From contig NC_088301.1 in assembly GCF_032854445.1 (NCBI RefSeq), positions 9,482,281-9,546,280 of the forward strand: DNA of 64,000 bases, written 5' to 3'. This stretch comes from Liolophura sinensis (lineage: Eukaryota > Mollusca > Polyplacophora > Chitonida > Chitonidae). A program made the position numbers and the translations under genes. Position 1 is the first letter of the stretch. Each line of letters begins with the position of its first letter. The notes beneath the pieces were generated by a model. It was not told where the DNA came from, did no database searches, and saw nothing but the letters and a program-made list of their open reading frames with translations. Below are positions 45,618 to 58,400 of the stretch, piece after piece.

Positions 45618-45858
45618 GCTAGGTGTTTCGCGTTATAACCAAAAATAATTCACTTATACGACGGCGGCCAGCATTATGATGGAAGGAAGCCGGACAAAAC
45701 CCACGACCATCCGCAGGTTGCTGCAAGATCTTCCAATGTACATCCGGAGCGGAAGCCAACATGAGCTGGACGTGACCTCACAGCGACCCACTCGTCAGAG
45801 GCTCCTAGGTCAATGCGCCGCGCTGGCACGCTAACCCCCTCAGCCACAGAGGCACGCT
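45618..45858 (-). mobile_element. SINE family A copy
   Basis: 'cacttatacgacggcggcca', 'aacccacgaccatccgcagg', 'gaagccaacatgagctggac' and 'gcgctggcacgctaaccccc' (head side at right). Confidence 0.88.
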
Positions 45859-46215
45859 ACATGCCACAAATAACAGGACTGTCAGGTCTCGTTGCTTACA
45901 CACTCTGTGACTTGTACAAGTAACGACACCATTAATTTCAAGCTGTCTTTTCAAAAAGTCCAGCTGTAGTGAAGAAAAGAACAGGGTTATGCTTTTCAGC
46001 AATCAGAATAACTGGATAAGTCGGATGTAAAATATACCTACTGCTCCTTGAAAATTACCTTCATATCCCACACGCTACATGATCCATCTGTTTAGTATGC
46101 CCAGAGGAATTTGAACTGTAATCCCATTCTCAAATGCCTTGTTTTTTCAGTTCATTGACATAATCTTAAAAAGCTGGCATCTTAACGCGTATCAATTACA
46201 TAAATATACTACATT

Positions 46216-46221
46216 TTTATT
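46216..46221 (-). promoter_or_regulatory. Candidate poly(A) signal of DSCC1
   Basis: AATAAA on the minus strand, about 280 nt past the TGA stop ending at 46500. Confidence 0.4.
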
Positions 46222-46499
46222 CACTTATAGCTTGTACAGCAACGTCACTAACTGGAGCCAGCACTGTGTCAGAAGTGACGTGTGCAAAGCGATGCCCAAG
46301 ATGTAATAAAAGTGTTGCGACACTAGCCAGCTTTAATGTGAAATCACCTAAACTTATGCCACAACCTTTGTAAATTCTCGACACAAGGGACCAGGACGCC
46401 ACGCAAACGCCATTTCAGGTCCTTGTTCACTGATCGGTCAACCAGGCAAACGATATCCTTGTAAATGTTCCCTGTTTATAAGTCATCTAGTGTTTTTTG

Positions 46500-49400
46500 T
46501 CATGTCACTGGCTTCTTGGAGTTGTAAACTTTGATTCCATTCTGCATAGAGGCTCTGCAGTACTTCATCAACAAGGCACCCACTCCGACCTTCTCTGTGG
46601 CCAAGTCTCTGCAAAGAAGCAAGGGGAATAACTTATGAGTAATGTATTTTTGTGGGGGTGGGGGGGGGGGGGAGGGGGGATATTGTTTAGTGCCATACTA
46701 AAAAATTATTGACTTATTTCTTTGGTGGGTGTTTCACGAATTACTAAAGAATTTTTCCCTTCTATGACCGCTCCCCGCATAATGGTGGGAGGAAACCGGG
46801 CCGAGCCATCCGCATGTTGCTAGAAGACCATACTCCCTAATACAATGGCAGTCAGTATATTATTGGTGTAGGAAACCAGGGAGTGACGATCAAATCATTG
46901 ATCTTTGGCAAGATATTTTGGCAAACCTTTCCATTACTGATGTACACTTCTCACATGCATGTAAGTGTGCAGAGCAAACTGCATGTAAGACTGTGTGAAA
47001 GCACTGAAGATCGTTTGTGGAAGTTCCCGAGAACAACGACAGCAGAAAAGTCTTGGAAAATTTCCTGTCCAATAATGATCTAGAGCTCACATCTTGTGCC
47101 GTGTATTGATTCACAGACAAGCCCCTTACATAGCCTCTCGCCCATCATATGCATGCCAGCTTATGGAAGAAGTTAGATGTGAGAACATACTACCAGACAT
47201 AATTAAATCCTCGATTGCATAAAACCCGAAGTGTCCAACTGACTGAATCACAGCTGTCACAAGATTTATAGACAGCAGAGCTGACCTGATATATGGGGTA
47301 ATCTCATCCAGTGTCCACTTCTCCCTTGTCTTGAACAGGAAATTTAACCTGAAACAAAGATCAAAGCAGTCTCTTAAGAAGTAGTTTTAAATCAGTACAG
47401 GCTTTACACATAACCAGTTTATAGGATATTTCATCAAACAAATTTGGAAGCTCTACACTGAATTGAGAATTCGTGTCCACACGGTCAAACATTTCTTGAA
47501 AATTGTTATTTATTTGTTTGAATTGTGTTTTATGTCATGCTCAAGAATATTCCATTTATATGACAGCGGCCAACATTAAGGTAGGAAACAGGGTAGAACC
47601 TAAGAGAAACCCATGACCATCCTCAGGTTGCTGGCAGACCTTCCCACATTTACCTGGAGAGGAAGCCAGCAATGGCTGGACTTGAACTCACAGTAACTGC
47701 ATATTGGCATGCTAACCCCCTTGGCCACCTCATGTCTTGAAAGGAAAACTATCTAATCATTAATACTCTAATTACTGACACACCTGGTCTGCTCTTTTTT
47801 GGCTTTTTTGTAATTGTAATAGCAATACAAAGACAGTCTCTCTTTTCTCTCAGGGTTATTCCACCCAATGAACAACACACCGTGTTTATCAACCTTTTCG
47901 CATGCTTGCAAGGTGTGTAGTAAAGAATATTCTAAAGGCATTATGCTATGTAGATTGATAAAATTATACTTTTTGTGAAGTCCAGAAATTGGCTGATCCA
48001 ATCAATGGAGTTTTGTCTCTAAAATCAAATTACAAATGTGTATAAATTGCACTGAAGGCTGCTTTTTCATATGCGAAAAGGAATTAGGGTTTACATATCT
48101 TTGTCCAAAAGAAAAAAAAAAAAAAAGACCTGCAAGAGAGAAGTATTTTTAGCTTTCACCTCTACTAATACCTGCCCTAAAAATATGCAGAATCACAGTG
48201 TGTCAACTTTCTGAAATTAACATGGATTTGGTAGCTAGGCTACCAAAAGCTTGCCTGTGGGAAACACATGAATACAAAATTTCAGTTCAAGTACTGAAGT
48301 CATAAATTCAGTAATTCACTGTAATTAATACACACACAGAGAATCAACCATGGAACATCCCCCTCATGTGTGCGAAATATGAGCTCAGAACATGCACTAC
48401 GTTTTAAAATACCACCCCTAACATTTCGTTTTGCGTTGCTTACCCTGTTATTGGACACTGACGCCCATGCTCGGGGAATAACAAAAACCGTGGGCTATGC
48501 CTGTACTTTGTAGAGGTAAAAATCGCTAAAATTCAGAAATCTAATACTTCCCTGTTCAAAATTTAATCAGTATGTGTGCGCCAAATTTGAAAATTAAGCT
48601 TTGAGCACCTTAAATATTTCAAATTTCCATCCTTTTTCAAAGGTTTTCACAAGCACATTTACTGAGGCAATGTATGTCTCCACTGTGTGCAGCCATACAC
48701 TTCACAGCCAGTGCAAGTTACACCTGCTTCGCAAAAGTCTCCTGTAACACATTATCTTTGCTTTTCTTTCCTCTGTACATAAAGAATTATAATATTAAAA
48801 TTAAATTAAGATTGCCTCGGTCCTCAGGGTTGGGGTTCCAATGCAACTCTCACTTGTCTGGCTGAGGCTTGAGATCAGGATGTTTGTTAGGTATTCAATA
48901 CTTACCAAAACCAGACAGTATTCAATGGTCTCTGCACAGCTTACTCCACAAATGAACCTACCTGCTGTTGCCTATATTATAGTAAAATATAGTATATTCT
49001 TGACTACGAATTCAACTACCTATCAAATGAAACTGACAGAGAAAATTTAACAAATAACAAATCATGGTTCATCTTTTACCTCTCGCCAATATCCTCTGGT
49101 AGATTGTCCGCTGGGAAAAACCAGATCACTTCAGGTCGGCTACATCTGTCAATCAGGGCAAGTCCCTGGCAACCAAAAAAGTTTTATCAGTTTTACTAAA
49201 AAGAACACGAATTAATTTAACCTTTGTTAAATTTTTTAAGATATGAAAACAGGCCTAAATGGCCAAAACAATTTTCTTCTGAGAAACCAAAAATATGATG
49301 TTGCATTTTGTTCATTCTCAGGCAACAGAAATAACTCTACCTTTTTAGCTAAAATTGGTCTATCTATTAAGACAGACATCTCTTAATCCCAGGTTAAAAT

Positions 49401-52400
49401 TGATAACCTGGCGTTTTAAATTTTTCAATGCACCCTATTTTGCTTACATTACGTTTCATTCGTACATGAACATTATCTTGTGCAGCGTAAGTTTGAAATG
49501 GACAGAATATGAGCAGAGAATAATAGAATATCTCGTAATACAGGTGATTCCAGATGACGTAACAAAATCATGGTGACATACTTTTGTGTTGCGTCGTTAT
49601 TCTCTTTACAACACGGTGACACTAATAAGCACATTTTAACACGGGTAGACACCTAATTATGCGGCAATTCGTGTAAAATAAATAGTTCAGGAAATAAAAG
49701 TCAATGATTGAAGACAATAGGAATTAATTTGTATGTAATTATACGTTACTGCATACCTGAATACTAAGCTCTGCCTGTGTTACGATAGTAGTAATGCCAG
49801 CACTTCAGCCAACGCATGCTTTACCACTGCATGGCTGAAACCTATGTCACAACTCACATGAGAACAGGTCCAGAGGGTATGGCTCAGGACATTACTTGAG
49901 CTGAGCAAAACTTATTGTCTTACGTGAACTGCTAAATGGTCATTTTCGGTTCAATTTACAAATGTGAGAACCTTAATGGGGAACTCGTCGAACTCCTTCT
50001 TGCCTGTATCAGGAAGGTCCAAAGCTGTAAAACCATTTGTTCTTTCCTTTATTATGTCACAATTATCAGTGTATGTGTGCTTATAACACGAGGTACACAC
50101 ACACACTGCGACTTCACAGAAGAAAACAATATGTTCTGCTGTCATTTGGACCATAGGTGTAGCTCGTCCTCAACTCTTGCGTTGTCCCAAAATAATATTA
50201 CAAGAAGTTTTTTCACATGTAGTTATTAGCTACCGAATCATTAGAACTCTTTGAAATGAAGGCAAAAGTAGATGGCCTGAAGAATGTTGACCTTCTTTTG
50301 CTACAGGCCAGCACATGCTTCCCTGACTCCGTAGGTATACAGAAAGAATATCCAATGTTGAGGCTATATTCCTGGCCTGTTCGATGAATGTGGTAACTTC
50401 CTCAAAGTGGACCAACAAGGAACCTGGGATTTGCTTTGTGCATGTAGTACAATGGGCTCAGAACACTGATGGCTCATGTTGCACACTATTTAAAACAAAA
50501 ACGTCCCATGATGTTCCAGGTGCTTATTATGGATAGACAGACCACTGCAGAATCCAACATTCTGAATACTAGTACTCAGTGCAAAAAAACTGACCAAAAA
50601 TATATACCATAAACTATTGTCTTGGACAGTTTTTAATTCTCTCTCTCTTTTTTTTTTTTGATGCATACTTCAGTTTTGCCTTTACCTTATATTTCTTAAG
50701 ACAAAATGGTGGTGTTTAATATGTAGAGATTACTACACAATGTACCTCTAGCTGGTAGAGACTGGTCTTCATCCCCTGTGGTACACTCTGCTTCCATACT
50801 TCCAGGAATTCTTTAAAATTGAACTGGAACAAAAACACATGGAAATGTCTACCTAAACAGAGGTCAATAAATCGATAGTTGCATTATTTATTTGCTACAG
50901 CAGACTTTATAAATATTAAGATTGATTTATTAGAGAATTCCAAAAAAAAATGTGAATCTATATGTATCAACGATCATCTGCAGGGTATTCAACCGTTGCC
51001 ATGGCAACCATTATTTACAATCTTTTATGTATTTTGGCATTGGGTTTCATGGGTGGGTGAAACCAAGCAAGCCTTTCATCAGGCAACTCACAAACTTTCT
51101 GACAAAGTCACAGCCTGATTAGCAATAGCTAGATTTGAGCTTGTGGCCTCCCTCATTAAGTGTTGTTAAGCTGAGGTGAGAGCAATGCTCTACCAGAATG
51201 TGAATGGCTAGGCGAAGCAAGCTGAAAGGGAGTGAATCTTGAGAAGCATGTTTTCCCAAAATTTTTGAAAAAAATTTCAAATGACACTTTTTCATTCAGA
51301 TTGTCTTACTTTTTCTGCATGTCGTAAAGATAACTCTGCAAAAAACCTGCAGACCTTGTCCTCATTAAGCACATACACAGTCTTTCCTGTAAACAAGATC
51401 AGAACATCACATCCAGCTTTAGACCCATGCTCGTATGTGGGTTCAGAGATAATACAGAAGAGTTAGACGCATCATGAACATACCTGTAAAAATAAAACGC
51501 TTCACAAGTTTTCAACTCTTTCGACAAAGATTCCAGTAACACAGTCAGAAGAAGGTGAAACCTTCTGCATTTACACGGTGATACCTTAAATTCGTCTTTA
51601 TTATTATAAAGATATCAGGCAAATTAACATTTCATACATGTATTTTTGATTTTCGCCCACATTTTCACACGTAATATTTTAAGCAATTATTTGATAGCAT
51701 TTTACCTCCCTGATACCTGTAAATGATTAAATGCTCTTCATGACTGATTAGTGATTAACACTGTGCTCAAGAATGTGTCCCTGACAAAATGACGGTCAGG
51801 CTTATGTGGTGGAGAAAACTGTTGTGCCTGCATTAGGCCAGGTACCTGAAAAACCTCCTTTAGTTTATAATAAACAATATTACACTTGTATTTATTAGGG
51901 TTATTTTATTCGTGTTTTTTATGGCAGGACTCAAGAATGTTTCACTTATACGACGACAGCCAGCCTTATGTTGCCATCTCACGCATCCAAGAGCTGCCCA
52001 TAAGATGAGGAAATTTGTGTGAAACCACCACCCTTTGAGAAGTTTGTGCCAAAATGTGAGCTGTGAATTGTAACTCTCTTATACATACACTGTCTAGTTT
52101 AGTTATATATGTACTTATGTACTTACCTCCTTTGTCCTCTTTATTACCGTAACAGTCCAAAACATGCAGTAAGACAGACCTAGAATTCCAGAATTAAAAA
52201 CAAACCACATTAATGAAAAACAATCTAAGGAAACTTCTGTATAAAGTTTTTACTTGCAGCTTGTTTCCTCAAAATAATCAAGTCCCTCGCACATACCAGA
52301 TGATCAAGAAGCTGCTTCAAACATTCCACGAATGTCCTCAGCTCTCAATTTCTTTCAATTTCTCTTCTATGCTACATTTTACGAAAACATTAACTATAGT

Positions 52401-55400
52401 TCTTAATCTTAATCCAAAGAAATGACACTTACAGAAAATTTGGGAACTATTTATAATATTACAACACAAGTTAGAATTAGGGCTTAAAGGAAAAGACAAC
52501 TCAAAAATAAAGTAGGTATCCCTGGATAGACCACTTAAAACTATGCATAAAAATACTTTCATTTATTAGGGGTCCACGGCATCCTAGCAGGACACTTCTT
52601 GAAATCGCTCGGATTATTACTATTATTCTCCAGAACTGGTAACGGTAGAAAAAACAAACTTTGGAGTTTTAATAATGAACCTGCGAAGTAGCTTTTGACG
52701 TTTTGTGCTGTTTGGCCAGTCATTTTGCATTTTATCGATGAGCTTAAAAAATCTTCACCAAAACAGCTAACCCTGGGGAGATTAAACTTCATTTACAGTT
52801 TCTAGGTGGATTGCCCTACAAAAGCTTTGTGGAAGACTGTATGAAACTTGTCACTGCAGTTTACCATGGGAACAGGCATCAACTTTGCAACAATGTATTC
52901 TTTCTGTCTTTTGTTATCCAGCACCAACTTTGCAACAATGCATTATTTCTGTTCCCTTTTTTTCTTCTGGTATTAGTAGAAGATCAAAGCCACCTGATCT
53001 CTGTGCTACTCTTCAGTCCTTGTACTGTACTAGACTGCAATCTAGGATTCAAACCAAAAACATTCCTTTCCATCTTTTGCATGTTTTTTTCGTTTTTTCT
53101 GTTTTTATCTTTATAATTTATGCTGAGCATACAGAGCCCATCCCCAAAAAATGCTGTCCACGACAGCTATACATGTAGCCCAGCACTGCTATCTGAGAGC
53201 AATGTTTATTTTCTTTTCACTAGTTTTCACACATGCCCCAATGGACATTGTATCCAACTGCTTGTGGTTCAAATCCAGATAATACCTCCCGAACTTTTTT
53301 TGTTTTCCCATTATCATGATTTTTATAGACAACAAGCTACCAGAAGTGGCTAAAGACAAGTTGCGTGGACACTGGCAACGCTGTCGAATAAAAGCTTTAT
53401 TTTCTTAAATTGTTTTTTTTTTTGATGAGAGTTAAAGGCATTCAACCATTTAAATTCGAAAATGGCCTTTATGGACTACCAGTGTTTATGATCTCTGACA
53501 CCACAGGAAGTTTTTCCAACCCTGAACACCACATTGAATAGCTCTTTCTTACCCATGAGTAAAAGATGACTGGAATAATGTTCTCAAAAATGTCTTACCA
53601 CTAGTGAACATAAGGAAACAAAGGTGATGTGACATCAACAGTTCCAAAACATCATCACTATGGCCAATAAAGCCCGAATTTCCAAAATATCTCAAAATTT
53701 CTGCAGTGGTTAGCATGTTAGTGCAGCACAACAATATAGGAACCTTTCACCGATGCTGTTGTGGGCCTATGGTGCCTGGTGGTAAGCGTGCTTGCACAGA
53801 ACAACTGATCCAATGCTATCATTATCTGACTTTAGGTCCAGCTTATGCTGGCTTCCTCTGCAGCCCTATATGGGAGTGAGGGAGTGCTTGGGGTTTAACG
53901 TCATACTCAACAATTTTTCAGTCATATGACGACGAAGGAATCATTAGGGTGCATGTACGTGTAATGTGCCTCCTTGTTGCAGGACGGATTTCCATCGCTC
54001 TTTTATTTAGTGCTGCTTCACTGAGACGACTTACCGAAGGCAAGTAAGCCGCCCCGCCCGAGCCATTATACTGATACGGGTCAACCAGTCGTTGCACTAT
54101 CCCCTTCATGCTGAACGCCAAGCGAGGAAGTTACAACTTCCTCTTTTAAAGTCTTAGGTGTGACTCGATCAAGGGTTGATCCTGGATCTACCGGTCCCGA
54201 AGCGGACGCTCTACCAACTGTGCTATCCGGGCCGGTCCCTATATGGGAAGGTCTGCCTGCAACCTGGGTACGGTCTGGGTTTCTGACTAGAGTGCTTTCA
54301 CCATCATGCTGGCCATTGTTGTACAAGTGAAATATCTGAATATAGCGTAAAACACCAATTAAATAAGTCACTAAAGCTGTGTAAGAATACATGTACATGA
54401 ATGTCTGTATCAAAGAAGGCTTATTTATACCTCGGGAAAAGGGGCTCAAGTTCACCACAGTAATCCTCAGCAGGTGCCCCCTCTGATAGCCAATCATTTT
54501 CCTCAGATAAACTGATGATGTGGCCCAGTACTTTGGTGAGAAAGTCAAACTCCAGCAACCTCCAATGACCTGAAACATTCCCCAAAACCTTTGTTCAAAT
54601 GATTCAGTATGAACAGATAGGATTTATCAAGGACTTTACTACAGAACCAACATCCTATGTTTTTCAGCACTTTCAAGGACCAACTGTTTCAAAAACACAC
54701 TTCCTTAATACATAATATTTTGTAAGCTTACTTAATGGTCCAATCTGAAAGTAATGCAAAATGATATTTAACACTCCAAAAGCACATACAAGTACTCTCA
54801 AGGAATAATTAAAAAATGAACTATTTTCCCAGGACTTTCAAGGTCTTGAAAACCTTTGAACAAAATTCAAGTACTTTCATGGATTTGAAGGACCTACGGG
54901 AACTCTGCAATGGCTGCACACAGGAAGAGGATAGGCTTCTATTACCTTCTATTTCACAGGCATGCAGTTTTCTCAAAGCCTCTAATATCTCTGACTGGCT
55001 GGCTTGTACTGAGTTAAGCAGATCTGAAAATGTGTACTGTAAAGAAGAATAAAAGAAAATTCATTTCCATATCATTTGCATGATTTGATTTTTTCCTCTT
55101 GTGAATTGTAGTCTATCGTCACACTCAAGGACTTTTTTACTCACCGACATCATATTTACTTTACAATAAATTTCAACCAAAATAACGGACAGGAAGATAC
55201 TAAATTTAATGACTGAAATGTTGACTTTAGTGTAAGATTGCTTCGTGATCCTGGGGCCTGGAGTAAACCAATGACTGGCCAGTTACCGGCCAACTATCTC
55301 ACATGTGACATACCGTACCTTCTCAGTAATTACCGACCCTCGCTAATTAAGACACACTGACAGTAAGCCAGTAGATCGGACAAGTCTCCAGCAAAGTGCT

Positions 55401-58400
55401 CACCATGGGTGACATCACCATGCCAGTGGGTTCAGCTGGTATATAGGCCTAACCTGGCTTATAAAGCCAGCCCTTCCTGACAGCTAATACAAAGCAACTC
55501 ACAATGTCACTTTTCAGCATTCGCACTTGATTGAAAAAAGAAAAAGATAAAAATATTGATACCGGAATATCAATCTGGTGAAAATATATCTTTGCAATTT
55601 CTCTTCCCACTACACTTACCATGCCGTTTTCCAGGCTGTGTTCTACAAACTATGCTTTCCAATATTTAAAGTCCATGGTTGTATGACATTATTTATGCCT
55701 CATAATCGCAGGATTGTCTTGAATCTACCGATCACTTGTCTTCCTCCCCACTCGTGTAATATAAGAATGGAACACGGATGATCACTGAAATAATAATGCT
55801 GCCTTGGATATGTAGATAAAACACCCATGACGATAACGCGCGTGTCGATTTGAAGGCAGACTTTCCATTTATTACACACGCCGTGTCTACTTTGGCGGGA
55901 ACATAACATAAATCTGACAGCTGAGTCCCATTGAGGAGGGCGAGGTGTGGGAGTGGGGGGATTTGGGCTACACTTTGTTTAGATTAATTTTATAAACGTA
56001 GTTTGCAACATATTACCACGGGCATTTCAAGAAAACGTCAGTACTACACGTAGATTCATGTGTATATGTCACTAAATTAGCTAAACCGGGATTTAAACTT
56101 TAGCATTCAAATGCCTCCAAATGATGCACAGTATGACATGGTTTCATGGTACCTCAACACCCATCCCTCAGAAACCTCACATTCGGACTTCAATTAAACT
56201 TAAAATTAAAGTATCTTGATAAAGTCCTCAGTTAACTGTTAGTGAGACAAAACAGGCAATGTGTAAGTGGATTACAAAAATCAAGACCTCAAGCATAACA
56301 CCAGCTATAGGTACTGGTTTTAGAAATTACTACCAGATAACAAACTCAGAAAAAAACGCATGACTTAAATATTATGGAAATTCACAGCTTGTATGTATCC
56401 CACTGATAATATGTTTTTAAGGAGCTTTCCCAAATCATCCGCAGGCTTACAGATACATAAAATAGCTAATGAATGAACGATAACCTCCTGCGAAAAAACT
56501 TTTGAACCAGGTTTTATTTTTAATTTGGCAACAACAGCTTTTAAACAGGGCTTGATCAGCAGGAGTCATCACCAGATGCTTCTGGCCACATCAAGAGTCC
56601 CAAGAATGGACACAAACTATTAACACTGGTATTCTTAAATAGATTCCAAGCCAAGATTTCCTCGTATTTGAACAAACATGCATTATACAAGACAGAATTC
56701 AGCAATGAGTGGAATTTGACATCGGCCAGTAGGTTACAAAACCTCCACAACTGTCCAAGCCTACATACATAAAGTATGCCACACCACATATAATGGCTGA
56801 TATGATGGGCTCGGGAATACTGTGAAATAAGTAAGCAGCTGTGTATATTGTTAAACTGTGCCAAACTTTAATTTTCTTTCAGAAAGGTTTGTATCAAGTC
56901 GTGTCGTTGTTGTCGTTTCTGCAGAATTGTTTCTAGCGTGCGCTCGTTTAGTTTTCTACTGCCCACCGGTTTACCCTACGATGTCTAAAATAAACTTTCT
57001 TTTTCAGATAGTCTTTGTGTAAATTGTAAATACCACTAGTTGTTATGAATGACTTAATTAGCTTTCAAATTTCGAGAACCACATGTTTTGACAATGTCAT
57101 GTATATCCAACGAGAGATTCTATTGGCTAATATTCAGTTGAACACAGCTACTCAATACATATGTAACAAACGCGATGTACCCACGTGTTACTAGCTAAAA
57201 TTCCGGAAATGTCTGTTTTTCCAAATTTGTAATTTTGCAGTTAATACAGGTCTACCAATGTGTGTGGAATTTTAAACGGCACTGGCATGATTGAAAAACA
57301 GACGTCCAATCACACAAGTTAAATCTTCTCAAATCCCGGCAGAATGTCTCTCCCTGTCTTGCCAAGCTGATGAGGCTCACTGAGGTGTGACAGAGATGTG
57401 AACTACTGTCACTGATCGACTACCGGTAATCCCCTACTCCCCACACAGAATGTACGACGCAAGACGACACTGCCCCTACAAGGCATCATGGTACACATAT
57501 TCTAAACATGCCTCTGAAATTATTGAGAAGGTGTGGTCTGTCATACTGTGGTAACAGAAGGCAAGATATGACCTCTAGCAAACAGCATGGCTGACTTCAC
57601 CAGAAAATATGAACAACTACTTTTTACTGCCAAGGTCCCGAGAACCACATCAGATTTCATATACCTGGACATTTGAAAATGACCTCAATAGCTCTAATGC
57701 AGACACATAAATCAAATAAAATTATAACTAAATTAATGTTTGCTAAAATTACAGAACTTAAAATGTGTCACTAGGTAATCATGAATGTTTATTTTGTAAA
57801 ATCAACCAACCAATCACATACAGTGTCTTACTACAGGCCATTCGGTTTAACAGAAAGTTAGTGATTGGTTACCTTGTTACCATGGTGATCCTCGTCTTCC
57901 TCACACTCTTTGCCGCTGTAATAATTTTCCTCCAACAATTCTTTCAGCTTTTTAAGTCGTGGCTTACACCGCCGAAGCTCATAATAACTGTGTAACATTG
58001 AACACACCTGAAAAAACAAAACAAACAACATATATCTTTCGCTCTAGAAAGTTAATTAGAAGAAAACAATATTTTCATATATTTACAATTGGCGATCTTA
58101 GGTATGAGGATGGGTCCATTTATTACATGTGGTTAGCCCACTGTTAGTAAAAGGTTACAGCAGGTGGCATCATATCATTACAATTTTAACTCAGGTTTGC
58201 TTTATTTTCGCTGATGTTCAAGATTTCAGTCACTCTTTTTTATGATGAACCGCTAAATATGTTACAACGAGCCAGGATTTCTGTGATAATGAACTCCTGC
58301 TTCTGTAACAACGAACACCCAAATCTCTTATAATGAACCCCTAGTTCTGACATAATGAATCCCCAGGTATATCACAATGAGCCCCTAGTTGTTTGTCCAT

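Larger units (their letters stand above)
43895..46499. other. Intergenic stretch between the PHF24-like and DSCC1 genes
   Basis: Both neighbours lie on the minus strand, so this holds the PHF24-like promoter (43895 rightward) and the DSCC1 3' flank. I see no clear TATA box before 43894. Contents: poly-T at about 44527-44550, a SINE A tail scrap (44650-44700), repeat family E (44733-44992), a 59-bp SINE-tail insertion, and a SINE A copy (45618-45858). No supported exon. Confidence 0.55.
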
